Below, piece after piece: positions 18,569 to 25,423 of a DNA stretch of 32,193 bases. Source of the DNA: Rhodospirillales bacterium (lineage in GTDB: Bacteria > Pseudomonadota > Alphaproteobacteria > Rhodospirillales > Defluviicoccaceae). The notes beneath the pieces were generated by a model that was not told the DNA's origin, made no database searches, and saw only the letters and a program-made list of their open reading frames with translations. How positions within the stretch are numbered: the first letter of the stretch is position 1; every line of letters begins with the position of its first letter. The stretch spans positions 1 to 32,193 of the forward strand of contig REEP01000066.1 of NCBI GenBank assembly GCA_007695045.1, given 5' to 3'. The position numbers were made by a program, and so were the translations under genes.

Positions 18569-19984
18569 ATGCTCCCAGAGATTGTGCCCGAGTCCAACTA
18601 CCTGATGCGGATGGCCGACGGCACCATCAAGCAGGTCAACCCCTTCACCGGGACCGAGGTGTGGACAGTGCCGGGCCGCGCCAACCGCCCCCTCGGCGTC
18701 GGTGACCGGGAACCCGTTCGCCTCGACCCCGACCGTGTGGACGCTCACTGTGCATTCTGCGCCACCCGCTACCTGGAAACACCGCCGGAGAAGGCGCGCC
18801 TGGTGCGCGACGCTACCGGAGAACACGTCACCTGCCGCCACCTCCCGGCGTCGGCGCTGTTCGACACGGTGGCCGAGTTTCGACGTATCCCGAACCTGTT
18901 CGAGATCGTGTCCCTGGACTACTGGCGGCGCAACTTCGGCTACCGGCTGCCGGACGCGGTCGCCACGTGGCGGCGCGACTACCTCGCCAAACCCGAGGGT
19001 CGCCGTCATGTGCTCGATGTCGTGGCACAGCGCCTCAAGGCGTTCGGCATGGCCTCTATGGCGATCGAGCGCCTGTCGGAAGCGGACCGCCTGGCCATCG
19101 GCGATGCCTTCTTCGGCGGCGGCCACGAACTGATCGTTGCCCGTCGCCATCATGTGGACGGTGCCGAATTCGACGACCAACTCGCCTCCTCCGGCACCCT
19201 GTCTCCGGAAGAGCATTTTCAGTACATGCGGTTCACCATCGACGCGGTACGCGAGATCTATCGGGCCAATCGCTACGTCCGCTACGTAGCCGTGTTCCAG
19301 AACTGGCTGAAGCCGGCGGGGGCGTCATTCGACCATCTGCATAAGCAATTGGTCGCCATCGACGAGCGCGGCGTCCAGAATGAAATGGAGGTCCGCCACG
19401 CCCGTGCCAACCCGAACATCTATAACGAAGCGGCCGTGAATTTCGCCGCGTATCGCAACCTGGTGTTTGCCGAGAACGAGCACGCGATCGCCTTCGCCGG
19501 CTTCGGCCATCGGTTCCCCTGCTTGGAAGTGTACTCCAAGAGCGATCGCAGCGAGCCCTGGACGCATACCTCTGACGCCCTGCGCGGCATGTCCGACCTG
19601 ATCCACGCCTGCCATGCCGCCAGTGGAGCCGACGTCCCCTGCAACGAGGAATGGTACTACAAGCCGCCCGATGTGGACGTGCCGATGCCGTGGCGCGTGT
19701 TGATCAAGTGGCGGATCTCCACGCCGGCGGGGTTCGAAGGGGGCACACGAATCCACGTCAATACCATCGATCCCGAGTCCCTGCGCGACCGGGTGGTGCC
19801 GCGCCTGTTCGCGCTCAAGAACGAGGGCCGCATCGCCCCCATGCGCATCGCGTTCGAGTGTGCATGCGTGCCCAACTGCCTCAAATACAACCCGGCAGTG
19901 CGACGGCCCTCCGAGCGGGAGCCCGGGATGCGGACACGCTTGGATGGCGCAGGGTCTCGCCACGAACCATCGCACGGCAGCTGA
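18569..19984 (+). CDS. DUF4921 / galactose-1-phosphate uridylyltransferase-like protein
   Basis: The 471-residue protein belongs to the HIT superfamily. A zinc-type CAFC (Cys61, Cys64) is preceded by LDPDRVDAHC. The nucleotidyl-transfer motif FDHLHKQ (His256, His258, Gln260) matches the HxHxQ of GalT-type transferases rather than the three-His motif of HIT hydrolases. The strand pattern before it, VRYVAVFQNWLKPAGASFDHLHKQ, is typical of GalT and DUF4921. A second conserved half follows (GFGHRFPCLEVYSKS, PCNEEWYYKPP, FECACVPNC). The true substrate is unknown; no galactose genes are nearby. The ATG at 18569 has AAGGAG (18553-18558) and CGGAG upstream. Longer in-frame starts lack a ribosome-binding site. 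The stop codon sits inside a strong hairpin. Confidence 0.83.
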   Translation: MLPEIVPESNYLMRMADGTIKQVNPFTGTEVWTVPGRANRPLGVGDREPVRLDPDRVDAHCAFCATRYLETPPEKARLVRDATGEHVTCRHLPASALFDTVAEFRRIPNLFEIVSLDYWRRNFGYRLPDAVATWRRDYLAKPEGRRHVLDVVAQRLKAFGMASMAIERLSEADRLAIGDAFFGGGHELIVARRHHVDGAEFDDQLASSGTLSPEEHFQYMRFTIDAVREIYRANRYVRYVAVFQNWLKPAGASFDHLHKQLVAIDERGVQNEMEVRHARANPNIYNEAAVNFAAYRNLVFAENEHAIAFAGFGHRFPCLEVYSKSDRSEPWTHTSDALRGMSDLIHACHAASGADVPCNEEWYYKPPDVDVPMPWRVLIKWRISTPAGFEGGTRIHVNTIDPESLRDRVVPRLFALKNEGRIAPMRIAFECACVPNCLKYNPAVRRPSEREPGMRTRLDGAGSRHEPSHGS

Positions 19985-20010
19985 CCAAAGCCGGTCGGCT
20001 TGTCAGCTGC
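19977..20010 (+). terminator. Bulged hairpin spanning the DUF4921 stop codon
   Basis: GCAGCTGAC (19977-19985, which contains the TGA stop) pairs perfectly with GTCAGCTGC (20002-20010). After a two-base 5' bulge, AAGCC (19988-19992) pairs with GGCTT (19997-20001) around a GGTC loop. No T-run follows. It is a likely transcript end or mRNA-protecting structure. It cannot fold fully while a ribosome is terminating. Confidence 0.5.
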
Positions 20011-20044
20011 GCTGCTCACCGAGGATCCTGGATCTTCGCGGAAG

Positions 20045-20059
20045 GCCGCCCTTGGCGGC
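20045..20059 (+). terminator. Second hairpin between DUF4921 and gapR
   Basis: GCCGCC (20045-20050) and GGCGGC (20054-20059) pair around a three-base loop, 34 bases after the previous hairpin. No T-run follows. Together the two hairpins may separate the DUF4921 transcript from gapR. Confidence 0.35.
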
Positions 20060-20121
20060 GAGACCGTTATCTGACACACCACGCGGCCCAACAGGGGCTC
20101 AGTGCAACCGAGGAGAACGTG

Positions 20122-20472
20122 ATGATTGGTCGCAACACCGAAGCCGGCAAGAAGCTGCTAACCTATGCTGAACGGATCGAACGTCTCATGGACGACATCG
20201 ATGGCCTGAAAGAGGATTTGAAATCAGTCAAGGTCGAGGCCAAGAACGAAGGCTTCAACGTCCAGGCGCTGAGCCGGCTGGTCTCCATCCGCCGCACCAA
20301 GGGGCGGGCCGACCGTGAGGCCGAACTGCTCAACGATCTGGTGCTTTATGCCTATGCGACCGGAACCCCGCTCGATGTCGCCTTTCAAGGGGATGCCCCG
20401 CCGGCGGATGCCGCCGCCCGGGCCCACGCGGAGCGGGAGGACCCGTCGGACATGGCCGCCGAGGCCGAGTAA
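20122..20472 (+). CDS. gapR: GapR-family nucleoid protein (DUF2312)
   Basis: GapR is an alphaproteobacterial DNA-binding protein that prefers overtwisted, AT-rich DNA and helps topoisomerases during replication. The 116-residue protein shows the family helix pattern AGKKLLTYAERIERLMDDIDGLKEDLKSVKVEAKNEG in three parts: a coiled-coil helix (about 8-38), then GFNVQALSRLVSIRR, then ADREAELLNDLVLYAYATGTP. The C-terminal 30 residues (APPADAAARAHAEREDPSD) are acidic and Ala-rich and go beyond the usual 80-90 residue domain. AGGAG at 20111-20115 is well spaced for the ATG. Assignment to DUF2312 is good. Being the functional GapR rather than a paralogue is inferred, because some genomes carry several copies. 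Confidence 0.88.
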   Translation: MIGRNTEAGKKLLTYAERIERLMDDIDGLKEDLKSVKVEAKNEGFNVQALSRLVSIRRTKGRADREAELLNDLVLYAYATGTPLDVAFQGDAPPADAAARAHAEREDPSDMAAEAE

Positions 20473-20521
20473 GCGATACCGGCGCGCGGGCGGCTGCTGC
20501 AAGGACGTGGCCGGCTGAGCC

Positions 20522-21241
20522 ATGGGGTGCGCCGCGGCCAGGCTCGTCATCGGTTTGATCCTTGGTCTGCTGGCGCGCCTGGAGCCTGTCCTTGAACCTC
20601 TCGGGCTGGATTGGGGACGGGCGGCGACGCCGCTCTTGGCGCACGCACCCATCAGTCAAGGCACTGGCTTCTTCGTCAGCCGCGACGGAGATTTCGTCAC
20701 CGCGGACCACGTCCTCGGCAACTGCCGGCGCCCTGCGGTGGAAACGCCCGCGGGGGTGTTGCCGGCGACCGTGGTGGCGCGGTCCGGTAGCCGCGACTTG
20801 GCGGTGCTCCGGACCGAGCGTCCGTCCCTTGCGGCGGCATTGCTGCTGCCGCGCCGGCCATTCCCGGTCAGGGAACGCATCACCATTACCCGGTACCGTA
20901 GTTGCGGTGGCCTCGCCTCCCGCGGCATTGTTGCCGGCCACGCCACCGCCATGCGTTTCGGGTCCTTCGGTGCTCTGGCTGTGACCGCGGAACAGCCGAT
21001 CGTGGGCGGCAACAGCGGCAGCCCGGTGATCGACTCGCACGGCCTCCTGCTCGGGATGATCGTGGCCCGCTTGGTCCACGAGAGCACCAGCGCCTTGGCC
21101 GTTGATGCCACCACCATCATGGCGTTTCTCGACGAGCACGACATCGCTTTCGAGACCGCTCCGCCGATGCTGTTTCTGCTGCCCGAGCGATCGCCGGCTT
21201 CCGCGGTGCCGTACACCTTTCCGGTGATCTGTCTGCATTGA
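20522..21241 (+). CDS. Trypsin-like serine protease, no PDZ domain
   Basis: The 239-residue protein begins with a hydrophobic segment (about 3-20, AAARLVIGLILGLLARL), a signal peptide or anchor that would place the catalytic domain in the periplasm. The chymotrypsin-fold triad is complete: His63 in FVTADHVL, Asp92 in SRDLAVLRT, and Ser165 in VGGNSGSPVID. GTGFFVSRDGDFVT and LLLGMIVARL match HtrA/DegP-type catalytic cores. There is no PDZ domain after the catalytic domain; only about 35 residues (ending PVICLH) follow. It is therefore a short, PDZ-less relative. It lies 49 bases after gapR. The substrate is unknown. The ATG lacks a strong ribosome-binding site, so expression may depend on readthrough from gapR. 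Confidence 0.88.
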   Translation: MGCAAARLVIGLILGLLARLEPVLEPLGLDWGRAATPLLAHAPISQGTGFFVSRDGDFVTADHVLGNCRRPAVETPAGVLPATVVARSGSRDLAVLRTERPSLAAALLLPRRPFPVRERITITRYRSCGGLASRGIVAGHATAMRFGSFGALAVTAEQPIVGGNSGSPVIDSHGLLLGMIVARLVHESTSALAVDATTIMAFLDEHDIAFETAPPMLFLLPERSPASAVPYTFPVICLH

Positions 21242-21397
21242 TGGCCGGCGTCTCCGACCCTGACGCACGCTCACCCCCTCCCGATCATTGACGTATGTTG
21301 GTGCGCGAGACGCGAAAATCAGCTATGTTTGTTTCGGTTTTCGAATGATCGGCAGCCCCGCGTCCGAGGCGAGCGCGATCCAATTTTCATTAAGAAA

Positions 21398-21448
21398 AGC
21401 CGAGGGTTGGATGTCCGAAATAGGCCCGAAGGTGCGGGCCACTCGGCT
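21398..21448 (+). promoter_or_regulatory. Nested stem-loop in the leader of the 21479 operon
   Basis: AGCCGAG (21398-21404) pairs with CTCGGCT (21442-21448). Inside, GGCCCG (21423-21428) pairs with CGGGCC (21435-21440) around an AAGGTG loop. An unpaired 18-base arm (21405-21422) stays on the 5' side. The structure ends 30 bases before the ATG at 21479 and 11 bases before its ribosome-binding site, so it could control translation. It could instead be the end of the protease transcript. The 237-base gap also contains an A/T-rich stretch but no convincing promoter. Confidence 0.4.
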
Positions 21449-21478
21449 ATGACGCCATGAGGGAAGGGATGGTTAACC

Positions 21479-21769
21479 ATGCTCACGGACCTCTATGCCC
21501 AGTTGACCCGTCTGCACGAGGACTTGCAGAAGCTGTCCGCCGGACCCTGCGGAGATGACGAGGCGGCCCAGCTCTTCGCCCGGATCGCCGCCATCGAGCG
21601 CAAACTCGTGACCTTTCCGCCGGAGACCATCGATGACGCCATCATCAAGCTGCAGATGCTGCGGATGGAGGCGGGGGGCGATCTGCCGGACTGGCAGCGC
21701 CAGATGCTGGGACAGGTGGTGTCCGTCCTGAAGCGTGAGGCCGGCAGCCGTCAAACCGCATCGGCGTGA
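21479..21769 (+). CDS. Small helical protein, unknown function
   Basis: The 96-residue protein is predicted to be almost entirely helical, with a heptad-like N-terminus (MLTDLYAQLTRLHEDLQKL) and further helices ARIAAIERKLVTF, IDDAIIKLQMLRMEA and WQRQMLGQVVSVLKRE. There is no signal peptide or membrane segment. AGGGAAGGGA just upstream (21460-21469) is a good ribosome-binding site. The next gene, encoding a LuxR-type regulator, starts 12 bases after its stop, so the two probably form an operon and may act together. No family was recognised. Its codon use and clean spacing argue for a real gene. Confidence 0.7.
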   Translation: MLTDLYAQLTRLHEDLQKLSAGPCGDDEAAQLFARIAAIERKLVTFPPETIDDAIIKLQMLRMEAGGDLPDWQRQMLGQVVSVLKREAGSRQTASA

Positions 21770-21781
21770 AAGCGCTGCTGA

Positions 21782-22174
21782 ATGCGCACGAGTGTTAACG
21801 GCAGGGCTGTCGCCGACATCGAGTCCGCCGATCTCCCACAGATTGATGCCCTTGGCCGCCGCTGCGGTGGCACGCCCGAATGCGGCCATAGCGGGCATCA
21901 GTGTAGCCTGCAGGATTTGGTGGCACTGTCGGCCGTATCGCGAGCGCTCTTGGCGACCTTGTCTGAGCGGGAGCGTCAGGTGCTCAACGGTCTGTTGGAC
22001 GACAAGCCGAACAAGGTGATTGCGCAGGATCTGGGCATTAGTCCCCGGACGGTGGAGATTTTTCGTGCCCGCGTGATGCGCAAGACGGGCGCCCGCGGCA
22101 TCGCCGAACTCACGCGGATGAGCATCGCCGCCACGGTCGCGGGCGCGCCGCTCCCCTGCTCTGCAGAAGCTTAG
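21782..22174 (+). CDS. LuxR/FixJ-type solo regulator with N-terminal Cys/His cluster
   Basis: The 130-residue protein has a C-terminal LuxR-type helix-turn-helix (about 57-115): LSERERQVLNGLLDDKPNKVIAQDL followed by GISPRTVEIFRARVMRKTGA, closest to FixJ-like regulators. The receiver domain that FixJ proteins carry is missing. Instead there is a short N-terminus with a cluster Cys28, Cys34, His36, His39, Cys41 (CGGTPECGHSGHQC). It could bind zinc or an iron-sulfur cluster, or act as a redox switch; that is inference. The ATG has only a weak ribosome-binding site, and coupling with the preceding small gene is likely. Because no longer frame with a receiver is visible upstream, the short form is probably native rather than truncated. 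Confidence 0.82.
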   Translation: MRTSVNGRAVADIESADLPQIDALGRRCGGTPECGHSGHQCSLQDLVALSAVSRALLATLSERERQVLNGLLDDKPNKVIAQDLGISPRTVEIFRARVMRKTGARGIAELTRMSIAATVAGAPLPCSAEA

Positions 22175-22198
22175 CGAAGGTTGCGCCGGCCGTTGGCT

Positions 22199-22669
22199 TC
22201 AGTGCAGCACTGTGCCTTCCGGGATGGGCGCCGGTTCGGCGGAACTGTCCGCCGCCGGCCGGGTTTTCAAGATGCGATACACGAGATTGCAGTCCTCGAC
22301 CAGACCCGCGAGGTCATCAATGGACACGATACCCACCAGGCGTGCCTCCCGGGAATGGGTCAGTACCGGCAAGCGTCGCACGTGGGCCTTCGCCATCCGG
22401 TTGAGCACTGCTGGTAATTCGTCGTTGTCGTGGCAAGCCACCACCGCCCTCGTCATGACATCGGCGACGCGGCGAACTTCCGAGTCCAGTTCCGCTTGGT
22501 GCCCGCGCAGGAGAAGGTCGCGATCGGTCAGAACGCCGACGACAACCCCGTCTTCCACCACCGGCACAAACCCGATGCTGTGCTGGCGCATCACGCTCCG
22601 GATGCTGGCAAGCGTGTCCCACGGATGGGCGGTGTACACGTCGCGTTTCATGACCTGGGTGACGAACAT
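22199..22669 (-). CDS. CBS-domain pair protein
   Basis: The 156-residue protein consists of two CBS domains in tandem. The first is about 4-62 (VTQVMKRDVYTAHPWDTLASIRSVMRQHSIG, then VVGVLTDRDLL) and the second about 72-135 (VADVMTRAVVACHDNDELPAVLNRMAKAHVRRLPVL, then LVGIVSIDDLAGLV). Bateman modules of this kind bind adenine nucleotides and act as energy or ligand sensors for partner proteins. The frame runs open to 23128, but that region overlaps the divergent gene. The ATG at 22669 was chosen because GGAG (22679-22682) stands 9 bases before it. The ATG at 22720 has no ribosome-binding site. It converges with the LuxR-type gene, 24 bases apart. The partner is unknown. Confidence 0.88.
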   Translation of the reverse strand: MFVTQVMKRDVYTAHPWDTLASIRSVMRQHSIGFVPVVEDGVVVGVLTDRDLLLRGHQAELDSEVRRVADVMTRAVVACHDNDELPAVLNRMAKAHVRRLPVLTHSREARLVGIVSIDDLAGLVEDCNLVYRILKTRPAADSSAEPAPIPEGTVLH

Positions 22670-22778
22670 GACTTCTGACTCCAGCGTAGCGAAGGGTTTT
22701 TCCGATCCGGCAAAGCCCATGGTGATGGTCGGTGGATCAACTCGCACCCAGGATGTGTCGGCTGTCGGTAGAAAATCA

Positions 22779-22796
22779 ATACGTGATATTTCGTAT
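22779..22796. promoter_or_regulatory. Inverted repeat in the CBS / 22889 divergent region
   Basis: ATACG (22779-22783) and CGTAT (22792-22796) form an inverted repeat with an A/T-rich 8-base spacer. It sits in the 219-base region between two divergent genes, at a position suitable for an operator. The repeat is short and could be chance. Confidence 0.25.
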
Positions 22797-22888
22797 GATG
22801 ATTGAGGCTTGGCGGTGTTACACTGCTGATGCGACGGCGTTCCCGTCACCGCCCGGGGATGCCACCAGGGAAGGAAAGGACACGAACA

Positions 22889-23398
22889 ATGCAATCCACA
22901 ACCCGCACCATGTTGGAGCAGATGCTGGCTCACTATGACCACACCATCAGCAAAAATGAGGGCGGACCCAGCGACGTTGAGCTTATGAACGCGCGCTTTC
23001 GCGACCTGAGTATGACTGTTGTGGAGCCGATGATGCAGGCCTTCGCCGAGGTGCTGCAAGCACACGGCCATGAGACTCGGGTATTCGGACGGGAGATGTC
23101 GGTGTCTCCCGGCGGTTTTGCGCAGCATGCGGAGACCGTTATGGAGATCCGGCCGCGTCGCTTCGGAGACAACGCTTCAGACGGCTTTCGCATCGCATTC
23201 CAGATGCACACCGACTGCCGTAAGGTATTAGCGCAGGTCACCGACTGTGGGTCCGAGCATACCCACTATGTCCGTCCCCACGACATCCATCCGCTGGAAG
23301 GCGTGACCCCGGAAATGGTCGAGGCGGAGTTGCTGGAGATGGTGGGTTACGTATTCGGCAAGGTCGACCCACAAGCATCCATGGTCATGCCGGCCTGA
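22889..23398 (+). CDS. Unrecognised cytoplasmic protein
   Basis: The 169-residue protein is soluble with no signal peptide. The N-terminal part looks helical (TTRTMLEQMLAHYDHTI, LMNARFRDLSMTVVEPMMQAFAEVLQAHGHETRVF). The middle has alternating strand-like segments (AETVMEIRPRR, DGFRIAFQMHTDCRKVLAQV). Towards the end are several His and Cys residues (DCGSEHTHYVRPHDIHPLEG) that could bind a metal, followed by a helix (EMVEAELLEMVGYVFGKV). No family was recognised. AAGGAAAGGA (22871-22880) is a good ribosome-binding site for the ATG. It is divergent from the CBS gene and lies 56 bases before the next unknown gene in the same direction, so the two may be cotranscribed. Confidence 0.75.
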   Translation: MQSTTRTMLEQMLAHYDHTISKNEGGPSDVELMNARFRDLSMTVVEPMMQAFAEVLQAHGHETRVFGREMSVSPGGFAQHAETVMEIRPRRFGDNASDGFRIAFQMHTDCRKVLAQVTDCGSEHTHYVRPHDIHPLEGVTPEMVEAELLEMVGYVFGKVDPQASMVMPA

Positions 23399-23454
23399 AT
23401 TCGCCGGTCCCATCCGACAATGGGTTCCGCCACGATCGATGCAGGAGGATGGCG

Positions 23455-23859
23455 ATGAAAGCATCGGAAGCCCTGTGGTCACAGGATCTTCGTTCACATG
23501 TGCTGGCGGTGTCCGAGGAGATGCATGCCTATTACGACTTCCTGCATCGCAACGGCTGGTTCGATGCCGTGGTGGACATCGTCCTCGATGAGATATTGGA
23601 CCTGCTGGTGAGCGAAGATCTACCGCAATCCCGGCATGTGGATGACATGAAGCTCACCCTCGCCCGGGAAAAGCCCGAGCGTACCGCCAACGCGATCTTC
23701 CGCTTTGTCATCGACGATACGCTCGAGAAGATCGGGACCCCGGAAGCCGGGCCGCTGCACTGGATCACGTTCGGATACTACTGGTTCCGCTGGCGGGAGG
23801 GCACGACGGCGCGGATGCGGGCCATTCTGGACGAACTGCCTGAATTCTTCCCCGAATAG
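23455..23859 (+). CDS. Unrecognised small acidic helical protein
   Basis: The 134-residue protein is rich in acidic and aromatic residues and is predicted to be helical (LRSHVLAVSEEMHAYYDFLHR, WFDAVVDIVLDEILDLLVSE, ANAIFRFVIDDTLEKIG, HWITFGYYWFRWREGTTARM). There is no signal peptide or membrane segment. The ATG at 23455 is chosen over the in-frame ATG at 23449 because AGGAGG ends at 23448, giving a normal 6-base spacing only for the later codon. No family was recognised. It follows another unknown gene by 56 bases. Its stop codon lies in a 13-base tandem duplication. Confidence 0.75.
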   Translation: MKASEALWSQDLRSHVLAVSEEMHAYYDFLHRNGWFDAVVDIVLDEILDLLVSEDLPQSRHVDDMKLTLAREKPERTANAIFRFVIDDTLEKIGTPEAGPLHWITFGYYWFRWREGTTARMRAILDELPEFFPE

Positions 23860-23876
23860 TCGGCCCGAATAGTCGG
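23851..23876. repeat. 13-bp perfect tandem duplication across a stop codon
   Basis: CCCGAATAGTCGG occurs twice back to back (23851-23863 and 23864-23876). The first copy carries the TAG stop of the gene starting at 23455. The 46-base convergent gap to gcvPB contains nothing else of note. Confidence 0.85.
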
Positions 23877-23905
23877 CGGCTCGCGCCGGCCGCGGGAGCG
23901 TCCCT

Positions 23906-25423
23906 CTATTCGGCCGCTATCTCGGGCGCCGGCGGTCGCCACCGCAACACCGGCTGCCGGGCCGCCCGGGTTTCGTCCAGCCGTCGGCGCGGCGCCAGCC
24001 GCGGCGCCTCCTCGAAGAACCGGGCGTCGCCGCCGTGGGCCCTTGCCACCAAGCTCTTCAGGCTGGCAATGAACGCGTCCAGGGTCTGTTTGCTCTCGGT
24101 CTCCGTGGGCTCCACCAGCATCGCTCCGTGCACCACGAGGGGAAAATACACGGTCATCGGGTGGAAGCCTTCGTCGATCAGGGCCTTGGCAAGGTCGAGG
24201 GTGGTCACACCCGTGTCTTTCAGGGTGTCCTCATCAAACAGCGCTTCGTGCATGCAAGGGCCGGGAAACGCTGGGTGCAGGGTACCATCCAGGCGCGCCA
24301 TCAGGTAATTCGCGTTCAACACCGCATCTGCCGAAGCCTGATGCAGGCCATCGGCCCCCATGCTCATCATGTAAGCCAAGGCGCGCACGAACATGCCAAA
24401 CTGCCCATGGAAGCCCTTGACCCGGCCGAACGGCTTGGCGTCGGACTGGCACGGATGCTCGATGATCCTGAACGTGCCGTCCTCCCCGTGCACCACCGAA
24501 GGCACCGGCGCGAACGGCGCCAGTGCCGCCGACAGCACCACCGGCCCGGCCCCCGGCCCGCCGCCGCCGTGCGGGGTCGAGAAGGTCTTGTGCAGGTTGA
24601 TGTGCATACAGTCGATGCCGAGATCGCCCGGCCGCACCCGGCCAACGATGGCGTTGAAGTTAGCGCCGTCGCAGTAGAAGAACGCACCGGCGTCGTGCAC
24701 CGCCTCGGCAATCTCCAGGATGTCGTTCTCGAACAGTCCGCACGTATTGGGGTTCGTCAGCATGATGGCGGCCACATCGGGGCCAAGCTTCTGCTTCATC
24801 GCGGCCACGTCCACCCGGCCGCGCCGGTCCGCCGGGATGGCCTCCACCCGGTAGCCGCAGAAGCGGGCGCTGGCCGGATTCGTCCCGTGCGCCGATTCCG
24901 GCACCAGCACCCGGGCGCGCGCGTCGCCACGGTCTTCAAGCGCGGCGCGGATAGTCATCAAGCCGGTGAGTTCGCCGTGCGCGCCGGCGCCGGGGGACAT
25001 CGCCACGGCTGGAAGCCCGGTCAGTGCCTTCAGCCAGCCGGCACAGGCGTCGATCAGGGCGAGGGCGCCCTGCACCGTGCTGACGGGCTGCAGCGGGTGC
25101 AGGTCACCGATCCCGGGTAGCCGAGCGAGCTTTTCGTTAAGCCGGGGATTGTGCTTCATGGTGCACGAGCCGAGCGGATAGAAGCCGCCGTCGATGCAGA
25201 AGTTCTGCCGCGAGAGGCGCAGGTAGTGGCGCACCACTTCGGGCTCGGCCAGACCCGGCAGTCCGATCGGCCGAGTGCGGGTGAGGCCGCCCAGGCGGTC
25301 GACGCCTGCGGCCGGTTCTGGCAGGTCGACGCCGGTCTTGTCCGGCGATCCCTGCTCGAAGCTCAGCGGCTCCTCGGCGTCGAGTCCGCGGTGGCCGCTC
25401 GTCGTTGATCCCTCCTGAGTCAC
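23906..25423 (-). CDS. gcvPB: Glycine dehydrogenase (decarboxylating) subunit 2
   Basis: This is the PLP-binding subunit of the glycine cleavage P-protein. With GcvPA it decarboxylates glycine and transfers the aminomethyl group to lipoyl-GcvH. The 505-residue product contains [54 protein letters not shown], and the PLP-lysine motif [19 protein letters not shown] with Lys279. The start is GTG at 25423, overlapping the gcvPA stop as GTGA, so the two subunits are translationally coupled. It is the last gene of gcvT-gcvH-gcvPA-gcvPB. No terminator was found in the short gap after it. Confidence 0.97.
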   Translation of the reverse strand: MTQEGSTTSGHRGLDAEEPLSFEQGSPDKTGVDLPEPAAGVDRLGGLTRTRPIGLPGLAEPEVVRHYLRLSRQNFCIDGGFYPLGSCTMKHNPRLNEKLARLPGIGDLHPLQPVSTVQGALALIDACAGWLKALTGLPAVAMSPGAGAHGELTGLMTIRAALEDRGDARARVLVPESAHGTNPASARFCGYRVEAIPADRRGRVDVAAMKQKLGPDVAAIMLTNPNTCGLFENDILEIAEAVHDAGAFFYCDGANFNAIVGRVRPGDLGIDCMHINLHKTFSTPHGGGGPGAGPVVLSAALAPFAPVPSVVHGEDGTFRIIEHPCQSDAKPFGRVKGFHGQFGMFVRALAYMMSMGADGLHQASADAVLNANYLMARLDGTLHPAFPGPCMHEALFDEDTLKDTGVTTLDLAKALIDEGFHPMTVYFPLVVHGAMLVEPTETESKQTLDAFIASLKSLVARAHGGDARFFEEAPRLAPRRRLDETRAARQPVLRWRPPAPEIAAE

